Source: Marinobacter sp. JH2 (GTDB lineage Bacteria > Pseudomonadota > Gammaproteobacteria > Pseudomonadales > Oleiphilaceae). Taken from it: a stretch of DNA of 64,000 bases. Under the pieces are notes generated by a model. The model was not told where the DNA came from. It worked only from the letters and a program-made list of their open reading frames with translations, and searched no databases. Both the position numbers and the translations under genes were made by a program. Shown here one piece after another: positions 15,177 to 23,563 of the stretch. The stretch lies in contig NZ_CP037934.1 in the NCBI RefSeq assembly GCF_004353225.1, positions 2,728,001 to 2,792,000 of the forward strand. The letters run 5' to 3'. The stretch's first letter is position 1. Every line of letters begins with the position of its first letter.

Positions 15177-18100
15177 TTAGGTTTCACTTCTATTCTTGAG
15201 CAAAGCAACCACTCGAGTCTCAAGCTCATCCGGCGTGACCGATGCTTTCTGTACTACAGCGGCAACCTTCATTGCGATTGCCCTTGGCACTTCGTACCCT
15301 GACAAGATGACAACCGGCACGTCAGGCTGAGATCGATGCAATGTTTCCCAGAGCGATAGCCCATCGCCATCCTCCAGCTTCAAATCCAGAAGAATCAAAT
15401 CATAAGAAACCTGCCGAAGCCGTTCGTGTGCTTCCCGTAACGTTTCCGCGCGATCGACCCGTGCGACTGTAGCCAGTTGACCCCTGACCACCGCTGCCAG
15501 GTCGTCGTCATCTTCCACGTGCAGCACTCGGGCAACAACAGACTCCATTGGTAGGCGTACCTCTGCACGCGGAAACCGGAACCAGAAGCGCGCCCCGTCA
15601 CCTTCCTGCGATTCGAACCCAATCACGCCACCCATTCGCTCAACCAACTCTCTAGTGACCGCAAGGCCCAGACCGGTACCACCTTTGACTCTATTTTCTG
15701 AAGAATCCGCCTGCGCAAAGCGCTCGAATATGCGACTCCGAAACGCTTTCGGTATACCTGGGCCGCTATCCACAACACTGATCAAGGCGCCATCCTCTGC
15801 ATTGGGTTCACAATGGATGTCCACCATTGCACCGCGCGGTGAAAACTTGCAGGCATTAGACACAAGGTTGAACAAAACCTGCAAGAGCCGGTCCGGGTCG
15901 GCGTTGACGTGCCCCGAAGTATCACCGGTGATTCTAAGCTCCACGCCGTAAGGTATGGCGTAACCTTTCATCTGGTCTATGGCCTGCTCCAGAATCGCCG
16001 CGACCTCAATGCGTTGTATTTCGAGGTTCATTTCGTTGGCCGACAGTTTATTCAGATCCAACAGATCGTTAACCAACTGGATTAATCGCTGTGTATTCTG
16101 TTGAGCAATGCGCAGCATGCCACCTATCCGCTCCGGAATTTCCCCCAGCGCCCCTCCGGCAATCAGGCCCAATGACCCGGAAATGGACGTCAGCGGTGTG
16201 CGTAATTCATGGCTAACTGTCGAAACGAACTGATTTTTAAGCAATTCGTTTCGCTGGCTTTCGGACAAATCCCGGGCGACCAGCACCCACCTTGGATTCT
16301 GCTCGCTGGGACTCAGCACCTGCGTTAGACTGAGCTCCAAGGGCAGGGGCTGCTTGCCCACGATTGTCAGCGTCGTATTCCAGCGCGCAAGCAATCCTGC
16401 AGAGCCCTGACCGCTTGATCCGTCCAGTCGCTCGGTTAACTCTGGCAAACGAGCACTCAAAAGCGAGCCGGTGGCATCAGTCGGTAGCTCGAAAAGCGTC
16501 ACGGCCGCCAGATTGTGGCCCACAATCTGGGTGTCCCTGTCGATCACCAGTACCGCATCGGCCAGAGAATCGAATAGCTGCAGCAGAAAAGCACCGTTTT
16601 CCTCCAATTCCTGCAGGGCCTGGTGTTCGACAGAGATGTCCTGAACCTGCGACACGAAATGCAGCGGCCGTCGATTCTCATCGCGAACCAAGCCTACTGA
16701 TAGCAAGGCGTGCATGACCGAACCGTCGCGACGGTAGTAGCGTTTTTTCATCTGATATTGATCAATTCGACCAGCCAGCAAATCGTTCAGCAACGCCAGA
16801 TCTGAGACCAGATCTTCCGGGTGTGTCAGAGTCTGAAAGTCGGTCCCCAGCAACGCCTCGCGCGAATAACCAAACAGCTTGGTTATGGCTTCATTCACAT
16901 CCATCCAGCGCCCCTCCAGTGACACCAGAGCCATGCCCTGGGCCGCAGATTTGAATGCTTCACCAAACCGCTCGTTGGCAAGCTGCGCTTCTTGTTCCGC
17001 CCGCCTCTGGTCGGTCACATCAACCGCCATGCCCAGATAGCCAGTCGTTGCATTCTCATCATCTTTAAGAGCGCTCACCGACAACTGCACAGTACGATGC
17101 TCGCCATCTTTGCGGACATACGTCCATGTTGAGGTTTCCGGAATGCCTTCACGTGCCGACGCGACAAACACATCGAAACCTTCGACCTGCCTTCCGAACT
17201 TTTTGGAAAGTTCTGCGCTCCGTGCCGCTACTTCGGATTCCAGATGAAATAGCGCAGGCGTCTGGGCTCCTACCACTTCTTCGGAGCTATATCCCAGCAG
17301 CCTCTCTGCTCCTGAGTTAAAAAGTGAGATATAACCACGGGTATCGGTAGCAATAATGGCAACGCTCACAGACGCGTCGATAACAGACTCTAGATAGGCG
17401 CGCGTCTGTTGCAGATCACTGGAGGCGGCCCTGAGTTCAGTGATATCGCTCATGGTCACAACCGCACCGATTGGCCGTTCGAACGCATCCACGAGGCGCT
17501 GACCATTGCAAAGAACCACTCTTGGTGGTTGACCCTTCGCTCGGATCATCAGCTCCGCATTACGAACCAGCTCTCCCCGCCAGGCGCGCAGAAGCGGTAC
17601 CTTTTCCGTGGCCAGCAAAGCACTGCCATCGGGTTCATACAGATCAAAATGCTTCGCCCAATGTTCTGGCGCCAGTAATCTTGGATCAACACCGTGCCAC
17701 TGCCTTGCGGCCAGATTAAACTCTCTGAGATTGCCGTCACTGTCACAGGAAACCACGGCGTCTGGCATCGAATCGAGGAGAGTCGACAAGATTCTCGAGC
17801 TAACATCCGCTTGTTGCTGATAGCTCCAATCCTCAAGGCGGTCAACGGTTAGTAACGCCAGCCGCTCCAAGCCAGCCCGCTGTGCTTCCGTAAGAGGGCG
17901 ATTCGGCGAAGTATCGAGCACACACAAAGTGCCGTAGGCAAAACCCGCGCGACCGACCAGCGGAGCACCGGCATAGTACCGAATATGCGGCTCACCAATG
18001 ACCAACGGGTTCTCTGCGAAACGCTCATCAGCCTTCGTGTCCAACACTTCCAGGATACCGGAGCCCTGAATAGCGTGAGCACAGAATGATTCGTCACGCC

Positions 18101-18326
18101 CTGTTTGCTGGAACGAAACTCCTTTGGCCGCCTTGAACCACTGCCGGTCCCGATCCACCAACGACACCAGCGCGATCGGTTTTTCACAGATCTGAGCGGC
18201 CAGCTCGACCAGGTCATCAAAATGACGTTCCGGAGGGGAGTCGAGCACCCTAAGCTTGTTCAGTTCACGTAGACGCAGGGGCTCGTCGTCAGTAAGTTTG
18301 GCGGTGCGGAAGCGATTGGCGGCCAT
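15177..18326 (-). CDS. Large cytoplasmic hybrid histidine kinase: GAF, several PAS, HisKA, ATPase, receiver
   Basis: A 1049-aa soluble protein from the ATG at 18326, which has AGAGGA just upstream; a TTG four codons earlier is less likely. Order of domains: GAF (about 20-160; IALVSLVDRDRQWFKA, FCAHAI), then four PAS domains (about 170-690; for example ERLLGYSSEEVVG, ITKLFGYSREALLG, HFVSQVQDISVEH), HisKA with FVSTVSHELRTPLTSI, ATPase with NLVSNACKFS, VVDSGPGIP and GTGLGLAVT, and a receiver with VLHVEDDDD, acceptor Asp in LILLDLKLEDGDG and ILSGY. No membrane segments. Signals are probably small molecules or redox cofactors. It stands alone, with no adjacent regulator. Confidence 0.92.
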   Translation of the reverse strand: MAANRFRTAKLTDDEPLRLRELNKLRVLDSPPERHFDDLVELAAQICEKPIALVSLVDRDRQWFKAAKGVSFQQTGRDESFCAHAIQGSGILEVLDTKADERFAENPLVIGEPHIRYYAGAPLVGRAGFAYGTLCVLDTSPNRPLTEAQRAGLERLALLTVDRLEDWSYQQQADVSSRILSTLLDSMPDAVVSCDSDGNLREFNLAARQWHGVDPRLLAPEHWAKHFDLYEPDGSALLATEKVPLLRAWRGELVRNAELMIRAKGQPPRVVLCNGQRLVDAFERPIGAVVTMSDITELRAASSDLQQTRAYLESVIDASVSVAIIATDTRGYISLFNSGAERLLGYSSEEVVGAQTPALFHLESEVAARSAELSKKFGRQVEGFDVFVASAREGIPETSTWTYVRKDGEHRTVQLSVSALKDDENATTGYLGMAVDVTDQRRAEQEAQLANERFGEAFKSAAQGMALVSLEGRWMDVNEAITKLFGYSREALLGTDFQTLTHPEDLVSDLALLNDLLAGRIDQYQMKKRYYRRDGSVMHALLSVGLVRDENRRPLHFVSQVQDISVEHQALQELEENGAFLLQLFDSLADAVLVIDRDTQIVGHNLAAVTLFELPTDATGSLLSARLPELTERLDGSSGQGSAGLLARWNTTLTIVGKQPLPLELSLTQVLSPSEQNPRWVLVARDLSESQRNELLKNQFVSTVSHELRTPLTSISGSLGLIAGGALGEIPERIGGMLRIAQQNTQRLIQLVNDLLDLNKLSANEMNLEIQRIEVAAILEQAIDQMKGYAIPYGVELRITGDTSGHVNADPDRLLQVLFNLVSNACKFSPRGAMVDIHCEPNAEDGALISVVDSGPGIPKAFRSRIFERFAQADSSENRVKGGTGLGLAVTRELVERMGGVIGFESQEGDGARFWFRFPRAEVRLPMESVVARVLHVEDDDDLAAVVRGQLATVARVDRAETLREAHERLRQVSYDLILLDLKLEDGDGLSLWETLHRSQPDVPVVILSGYEVPRAIAMKVAAVVQKASVTPDELETRVVALLKNRSET

Positions 18327-18443
18327 TGATCCTCTCAAATGGTTTCTTGGCTCTTATTATAAATCCCGACTAACCTTCCGAATCTAGCCAGTTACCGCAT
18401 TTATTTCCATCACTTTCTCTCTTCCGGGGTGAGATGGGACCGC

Positions 18444-19340
18444 CTACCTAGCGGGCCGCTCGGGCACCGGCTTGCGGCTGAATATCCCCACGATTGGCGT
18501 GCCCTGCTCCCTTAAGACCGGCTCGATGTCATCGTGCAAAGCTTGATACCGATAAAATGGCACACGCGGGAAGAGATGGTGAATGGAGTGCAAATTTTGT
18601 CCTAGCCAAAACCAGCCCAACGGTTTCATCCAGACCGGCATGATCAAGCTGTTGGTATTGCGATAACGGGCCGGGTCCTGATAGGGAATGTGCGGCCGAT
18701 AGGCAAACCAGTAGGCAGTGAAAAAGCCGCCCATAAAATAACTCACGAACAGCACCCAACCGGCATAAGCCGCATCCGTCAGCATGACAAAAACCACTCG
18801 CCAGCCCAGTGAAACAGCAATTTCGGTGCCATAGACCAACCGTTCTTTGAGGGTCGCTTTACGCCAGTGTGTGCGAAAAAAGAACGTGTTTTGCAGCCAG
18901 AGAAAGCGGAAAACAGTGACCACAGCCCCCCTCAGCCCCTTGCCCATTCCGCTGATCATATAATCCGGATCTTTGTCGGGCTGATTGGTGTACCGGTGGT
19001 GAGTCATGTGCTCCAGGCGATGGGAAGCGTAGGGAATAGCAATCAAGGGGGCCATCAGATAGCCGCAAGCGTCGTTTAGCCAACGCAAGTTCTCGTGTTC
19101 ACCGTGAATATTGCCATGCACGGCCTCGTGCACCGGGGTATACGACATGTACGTTAACGCCGCCAACACCAACACTGCCGGCACCGGGCTCAGCCAGCCA
19201 ATCGCAAACAACCACAACCCGGTCACGTAGCCCGCTAGCACCAAAACAACCAGCACCACCGTTGGCCACGCCATCTCGCCCATATAAAGTTTGGCAAATT
19301 TTACCGCTTCGCGGTTTGGACTCTTATTTTCTTGCGACAT
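18444..19340 (-). CDS. Membrane fatty acid desaturase-family protein
   Basis: A 298-aa integral-membrane di-iron protein with the three histidine boxes of the desaturase/hydroxylase family: TPVHEAVHG, SHRLEHMTHHRY and LHSIHHLFPRVP. Hydrophobic pairs lie before box 1 and between boxes 2 and 3. It probably introduces a double bond or hydroxyl into an acyl chain or other lipid-like substrate, and needs an electron donor not encoded here. The start chosen is the ATG at 19340 (MSQENKSP), preceded by GGAG; a longer in-frame reading has no support. Divergent from an AraC regulator at 19480, which is the likely controller. Confidence 0.87.
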   Translation of the reverse strand: MSQENKSPNREAVKFAKLYMGEMAWPTVVLVVLVLAGYVTGLWLFAIGWLSPVPAVLVLAALTYMSYTPVHEAVHGNIHGEHENLRWLNDACGYLMAPLIAIPYASHRLEHMTHHRYTNQPDKDPDYMISGMGKGLRGAVVTVFRFLWLQNTFFFRTHWRKATLKERLVYGTEIAVSLGWRVVFVMLTDAAYAGWVLFVSYFMGGFFTAYWFAYRPHIPYQDPARYRNTNSLIMPVWMKPLGWFWLGQNLHSIHHLFPRVPFYRYQALHDDIEPVLREQGTPIVGIFSRKPVPERPAR

Positions 19341-19393
19341 AGCTCCGGTCTCATGGGAAGGATTCGAACACCCCATCAATCTAGTCACCCGCG

Positions 19394-19480
19394 ACACTTT
19401 GCCCAAGGGCATCTATGGCCAATCACGGGACTCTTTAGGCCAAGTACCATGCAGGCACCTAAACCGATACACTTTGCCCA
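19394..19480 (+). promoter_or_regulatory. Pair of 12-bp direct repeats in the desaturase/AraC divergent promoter
   Basis: ACACTTTGCCCA occurs at 19394-19405 and again at 19469-19480, 75 bp apart. The second copy touches the start codon of the AraC gene. It could be a regulator-binding site used for auto-control. Confidence 0.4.
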
Positions 19481-20502
19481 TGCGAAAACAAGAACCCACG
19501 CTTCACCCAATTGCCATCAGCCAGGTCATGATTAACTTTGCTGCCAGTCACGGTATCGCGGAGAACATTTGCCTGAACGGAACGACCATCACTCGCGAGG
19601 ATTTACAGGACGGGGAAGCGCTGATTACTCGGGAACAGGAAATTCGGCTGATCGAGAACCTGATTCAGGCAATCCCGGAGGAGCCCGCCCTAGGGTTCAA
19701 GCTGGGACTGCAGTACAACGTGTCAACGTTCGGAGTGTGGGGGTTCGCCCTGCGAACCAGCCGAACTTTGCGGGATGCCGCCAACACTGCACTTCGTTAC
19801 CTACCCTTAAGCACCGCCTACTGCCGTATGTACACGTTTGAAGAGGATGGTTGTTTCGGAATAGGCCTGGACCCGGAACCTATCCCCTCTCATTTAAGCC
19901 AGTTCCTGCTTGAACGAGATCTGGCCACCGGAATCAATCTACTGAAAGAACTTAGCCTATCTGGGCTAAGCATCTGTGCCGCCGAATTGCAGGGCTCACC
20001 GCCCGACTATGCAGAACTGTTCACGGACACCATGGGCGTAGCACCCCGATTCCAAAGTAGCCGAAACGCCATGTTAGTTTCCGCGGAAGCAGCTGACCAA
20101 CCTCTGCCCACGTTTAGCCCAAGACTCGTTCGCATGTTGGACGATCAGTGTCGAATCCAGCTTGAACAAAGGCAAACCAGCGGCCTGACAGGACTGGTTC
20201 GACAACAAGTGCTGGGTTCGTTAGGACTGGTCGCCACGCTCGACGAAGTCGCCAGTAAACTCGCTATGTCACCCCGTAGCCTGCGCCGAAAACTAGAACA
20301 GGAAGGCAGCAGTTTTCGGGCAATCGTTGAAGAAGAACGGCGCCAAACTGCCACTCAAATACTCAGCGGCAGCGACATGAAGCTGGATGAGCTGGCCATC
20401 CACTTGGGCTACACCGATACGGCCAGTTTTACTCGCGCATTCCGAAGATGGATGGACGTGTCACCGGGTGAGTATCGCAGGCAGAGCCAACATAGTTCTT
20501 AA
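19480..20502 (+). CDS. AraC-family regulator (OruR-type N-terminal domain)
   Basis: A 340-aa regulator beginning MRKQEPTLHPIAISQ at the ATG at 19480. The N-terminal half is the arabinose-binding-like domain of OruR/ArgR-type AraC proteins (ALGFKLGLQYNVSTFGVWGFAL). The C-terminal DNA-binding domain has two helix-turn-helix motifs: TLDEVASKLAMSPRSLRRKL and KLDELAIHLGYTDTASFTRAF, ending RRWMDVSPGEYRR. An upstream in-frame extension has no ribosome site and overlaps the divergent desaturase gene. Position suggests it controls that desaturase. Its end is 3 bp from the end of the convergent second AraC gene. Confidence 0.9.
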   Translation: MRKQEPTLHPIAISQVMINFAASHGIAENICLNGTTITREDLQDGEALITREQEIRLIENLIQAIPEEPALGFKLGLQYNVSTFGVWGFALRTSRTLRDAANTALRYLPLSTAYCRMYTFEEDGCFGIGLDPEPIPSHLSQFLLERDLATGINLLKELSLSGLSICAAELQGSPPDYAELFTDTMGVAPRFQSSRNAMLVSAEAADQPLPTFSPRLVRMLDDQCRIQLEQRQTSGLTGLVRQQVLGSLGLVATLDEVASKLAMSPRSLRRKLEQEGSSFRAIVEEERRQTATQILSGSDMKLDELAIHLGYTDTASFTRAFRRWMDVSPGEYRRQSQHSS

Positions 20503-20505
20503 AAA

Positions 20506-21558
20506 TCAGTTCAACACGCAGCTCTCAGAGGCCGAATACTGACGGCGATACTGGTCCGGCGTGAGGCTAAACCAGCGTTTAAACGCCCGCCGAAAATTCG
20601 CGCTGTCGTGGTAATTCAATAACCCTGCGACCGCCTCCACCGACAGTGTACTGTCCAGTAAGTACCCCACCGCCTGTTTCGACAGAATATCATCCCGCAC
20701 CTCTCGAAAACTGGTGCCTTCCTGCTTCAGCCGCCGGGCCAACGTGCGCTTACAAATAAACAGAGCCGCTGCAACCTCCTCCTCATTCAACACGCCAGGT
20801 GGGTGCGACAGCAGCATCTTCTGCACCTGATACTTGCAGGCACTTTTATTCGGATTCAACTGCGCCAGCATCGCCTCGCAATGGCGCAGTGCCATGACAT
20901 AACTTTCGTGGTTGGCAGAAGCATTCGGGACCTTGCAGACATCAAGAGGGACTCTCAACACATAGGCATCGGCACCAAATCCGATGGCTGCCGGAATATC
21001 GACGGCATAACGCGCCGAATATGCAGGCTCTTGGTGCATGAAATTGATACAGGCCTCACGCAACGGCCGCCCTACGATGAACTCGGCCGTGTCGAAAAAA
21101 ATCACGGTGAATATCTCGCTCAGCAGGCGAAGAAGTTCCTCTTCCAGTTCCATGGCGTATTCGCAGCTTAGTTCCAGCCATTCGCCCTCAACGACCAAAT
21201 CAAGCCGAGCCAGATTCATACGCGTTGGCAAATAGGCCTGGAACGCCTGCAAAGCCGTGAGCAAATCCGGGCTACTGTTCACCAGAAAACCCAGTGCGCC
21301 ATGAGTGGGTGAGGTCAACCTTTGACCTAAACGCAGCCCGAAGGCGTCATCCTTAGCAATCCGTAAACAGTTTCTCAGAATCTGAAGTTGCTGATACGGC
21401 GTCAGCAACGTGCTTTCCTGTAAAAACTGCTCCACAGACAGCTGCGTACCCAGCAGGACCTCCGACACGTCACGGGACAACAAGCCCAACTCTCGCGCAG
21501 CTAAGCGGCTATAGCTGGAGGGAATGCTGGGCCCATCAACATCAACTGCGCTCGTCAT
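20506..21558 (-). CDS. AraC-family regulator, probable activator of the CYP153 operon
   Basis: A 350-aa protein of the same OruR-like class as its convergent neighbour: N-terminal sensing domain (TPYQQLQILRNCLRIAKDDAFGLRLG, SPTHGALGFLV) and a C-terminal AraC domain (EEEVAAALFICKRTLARRL, SVEAVAGLLNYHDSANFRRAF, KRWFSLTPDQYRRQ). It is divergent from the ferredoxin-CYP153 operon with 176 bp between starts. AraC regulators next to alkane-hydroxylase P450 operons often respond to n-alkanes or fatty acids; that role is inferred here. Direct repeats 21 bp apart in the shared promoter fit AraC binding. Confidence 0.9.
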   Translation of the reverse strand: MTSAVDVDGPSIPSSYSRLAARELGLLSRDVSEVLLGTQLSVEQFLQESTLLTPYQQLQILRNCLRIAKDDAFGLRLGQRLTSPTHGALGFLVNSSPDLLTALQAFQAYLPTRMNLARLDLVVEGEWLELSCEYAMELEEELLRLLSEIFTVIFFDTAEFIVGRPLREACINFMHQEPAYSARYAVDIPAAIGFGADAYVLRVPLDVCKVPNASANHESYVMALRHCEAMLAQLNPNKSACKYQVQKMLLSHPPGVLNEEEVAAALFICKRTLARRLKQEGTSFREVRDDILSKQAVGYLLDSTLSVEAVAGLLNYHDSANFRRAFKRWFSLTPDQYRRQYSASESCVLN

Positions 21559-21576
21559 GTTTGTTATATCCGTTCG

Positions 21577-21619
21577 TTAATGTGTTGCTGAAACGTGCAG
21601 CTTATCGCTCACACATTAA
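21577..21619. promoter_or_regulatory. Inverted repeat TTAATGTGT ... ACACATTAA
   Basis: Perfect 9-bp arms at 21577-21585 and 21611-21619 with a 25-nt spacer, between the divergent AraC and ferredoxin genes. May be a regulator site or a stem in the AraC leader. Confidence 0.4.
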
Positions 21620-21631
21620 TCAAGAGTCTTT

Positions 21632-21660
21632 TAATGACCCCCACCTGTCAAGTAATGACC
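21632..21660 (+). promoter_or_regulatory. 8-bp direct repeats with 21-bp period, likely AraC-type operator
   Basis: TAATGACC at 21632-21639 and 21653-21660. The start-to-start distance of 21 bp (two helical turns) is the classic spacing of AraC-family half-sites. It sits 75-103 bp upstream of the ferredoxin start. Confidence 0.55.
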
Positions 21661-21734
21661 TGCCTGAGGAACACAGCAAAACGTAACCTGCGCTGAGAAC
21701 AACAATTCCTTGAAATAACACAAGCGAGGTGTTT

Positions 21735-22055
21735 ATGGGGCAGATCACGTTCATCGAGCACACAGGCGCAGAACATGTGGTGGAGATTGAAGAGGGCCAA
21801 TCCCTGATGCAGGCAGCCGTGGATAACGGCATTCCCGGAATCGACGCAGACTGCGGGGGAGCCTGCGCCTGTGGCACCTGCCATGTCATTGTGGACAACA
21901 ACTGGATTCAGGCCACCGGTAACATCAATGCCGATGAGCTGGGCATGCTGCAACTCACTCCCGACAAATCCGAAACTTCGCGCTTGTCCTGCCAGGTCAC
22001 CCTCTCGGAATCCTTGGACGGGCTGGTCGTGCGGCTTCCGGAGTTTCAGATGTAG
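21735..22055 (+). CDS. [2Fe-2S] ferredoxin, electron donor to the P450
   Basis: A 106-aa putidaredoxin/adrenodoxin-type ferredoxin. Cluster ligands are Cys40, Cys46 and Cys49 (DCGGACACGTCHV) and Cys86 (RLSCQV), with an extra Cys44. It would pass single electrons from an NAD(P)H-dependent reductase to CYP153. No reductase gene is nearby, so one must be supplied from elsewhere. The start is the ATG at 21735 with GCGAGG upstream; a GTG two codons earlier overlaps that site. The P450 gene follows 71 bp later. Confidence 0.95.
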   Translation: MGQITFIEHTGAEHVVEIEEGQSLMQAAVDNGIPGIDADCGGACACGTCHVIVDNNWIQATGNINADELGMLQLTPDKSETSRLSCQVTLSESLDGLVVRLPEFQM

Positions 22056-22126
22056 GCACGCACCCACGAAACCGGTTTTATTCGATGATCATTATTCAAT
22101 AAAAAAAGCTGACCCTGGAGGTTTGC

Positions 22127-23524
22127 ATGAGCCTACTTAGCCCCTTACTTGAACCTGTAGCAAACAAAGCCGCTGCCGCGGTACCTATCCACTGGCAAAT
22201 CAAAGGTATGCACACGTTTCAAAACCTCAAGAAACGCGCAGGAAAACGTGAAAACCCGCCTGTTTTCAAAGAGATTCCCCTACCCAACGTGTCTTCGCTC
22301 GCGTTGGAGGACATCGATGTCAGCAACCCGTTTCTGTACCGGCAAGGCCTATGGCATTCCTACTTCAAACGATTGAGAGACGAATGCCCGGTGCATTATC
22401 AGAAGAACAGCCCTTTTGGCCCTTTCTGGTCGGTAACCCGCTACGAAGACATCATGTTCGTGGATACCCACCATGAACTGTTCTCGGCGGAACCCATTAT
22501 TTCACTGGGCCCACCGCCGCCGGGCCTGGAAATCGAAACCTTCATTGCCATGGATCCACCCAAGCATGATGTTCAACGTCAGGCGGTTCAGGGCGTGGTG
22601 GCGCCTAAAAATCTGGCGCAAATGGAAAGTCTGATTCGCAGCCGGACAGCGGATGTACTGAATCATTTGCCGATAGACCAACCCTTTGACTGGGTGCAAC
22701 ACGTGTCGATCGACCTGACCTCCCGCATGCTGGCTACCCTGTTCGACTTCCCTTATGACCAACGTCATAAACTGGCGTATTGGTCGGATATGGCCGCAGC
22801 CCCACCGGAGTCGACCGGCGGCACCGCCGACATCGACGAATCCTTCCGAGCATCCGCTGACATGGCCAGACAGATGTCGTTGTTGTGGCGGGAGAAAGAA
22901 GCCCGGAAAGCCGCTGGCGAAGAGCCCGGATTCGACCTGATCAGCTTGCTGTTGGCGAATGAGAACACGCGCACCATGATTAACCGCCCAATGGAGTTTC
23001 TGGGCAATATGGTACTGCTAATCGTGGGCGGCAATGACACCACTCGCAACTCCATGACCGGCGGGGTGCTAGCACTGAATCAATTCCCGGCCGAATTCTC
23101 CAAGCTCAAACAGAATCCAAGCCTGATCCCCAGCATGGTGTCGGAGATTATTCGCTGGCAAACGCCTTTGGCTTACATGCGTCGCGTTGCAAAGCAGGAC
23201 GTTGAACTGAATGGCCAAACGATCAAAAAAGGCGACAAGGTGGTGATGTGGTACGCCTCCGGCAATCGGGATGAACGGGCGTTCGAGCAAAATCCAGATC
23301 TGTTCATCATTGACCGCAAGAACGTGCGCAAACACCTGTCTTTTGGCTTTGGCGTACACCGCTGCATGGGCAATCGTTTAGCGGAAATGCAATTGCGTAT
23401 TCTTTGGGAGGAAATCCTGAAGCGCTTCGACGACATTGAAGTGTTGGAAGAGCCTGAGTACGTGCAGTCGAACTTTGTTCGCGGCTATACCAAAATGATA
23501 GTGAAGCTTAAGAAAACAGACTAA
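22127..23524 (+). CDS. CYP153A-type cytochrome P450, n-alkane/fatty-acid terminal hydroxylase
   Basis: A 465-aa soluble class I P450. It contains long stretches I recognise from Marinobacter CYP153A: ALEDIDVSNPFLYRQG, NSPFGPFWSVTRYEDI, FIAMDPPKHDVQRQAVQG, EEPGFDLISLL and IIRWQTPLAYMRR. The I-helix oxygen-activation motif is VGGNDTTRN, the K-helix ExxR is EIIR, and the haem ligand is Cys413 in FGFGVHRCMGN. The family hydroxylates medium-chain alkanes and fatty acids at the terminal carbon; the chain-length range here cannot be read from sequence. It is in an operon with the upstream ferredoxin and ends at a strong hairpin. Confidence 0.95.
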   Translation: MSLLSPLLEPVANKAAAAVPIHWQIKGMHTFQNLKKRAGKRENPPVFKEIPLPNVSSLALEDIDVSNPFLYRQGLWHSYFKRLRDECPVHYQKNSPFGPFWSVTRYEDIMFVDTHHELFSAEPIISLGPPPPGLEIETFIAMDPPKHDVQRQAVQGVVAPKNLAQMESLIRSRTADVLNHLPIDQPFDWVQHVSIDLTSRMLATLFDFPYDQRHKLAYWSDMAAAPPESTGGTADIDESFRASADMARQMSLLWREKEARKAAGEEPGFDLISLLLANENTRTMINRPMEFLGNMVLLIVGGNDTTRNSMTGGVLALNQFPAEFSKLKQNPSLIPSMVSEIIRWQTPLAYMRRVAKQDVELNGQTIKKGDKVVMWYASGNRDERAFEQNPDLFIIDRKNVRKHLSFGFGVHRCMGNRLAEMQLRILWEEILKRFDDIEVLEEPEYVQSNFVRGYTKMIVKLKKTD

Positions 23525-23558
23525 AGCCCTCGGCCTCACGAGGTGTCGAGGGCTTTAG
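23521..23558. terminator. Hairpin shared by convergent CYP153 and molybdoenzyme genes
   Basis: Perfect 12-bp arms CTAAAGCCCTCG (23521-23532) and CGAGGGCTTTAG (23547-23558), starting within the P450 stop codon. No long T-run follows, so termination strength is uncertain. Confidence 0.7.
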
Positions 23559-23563
23559 CGCCT

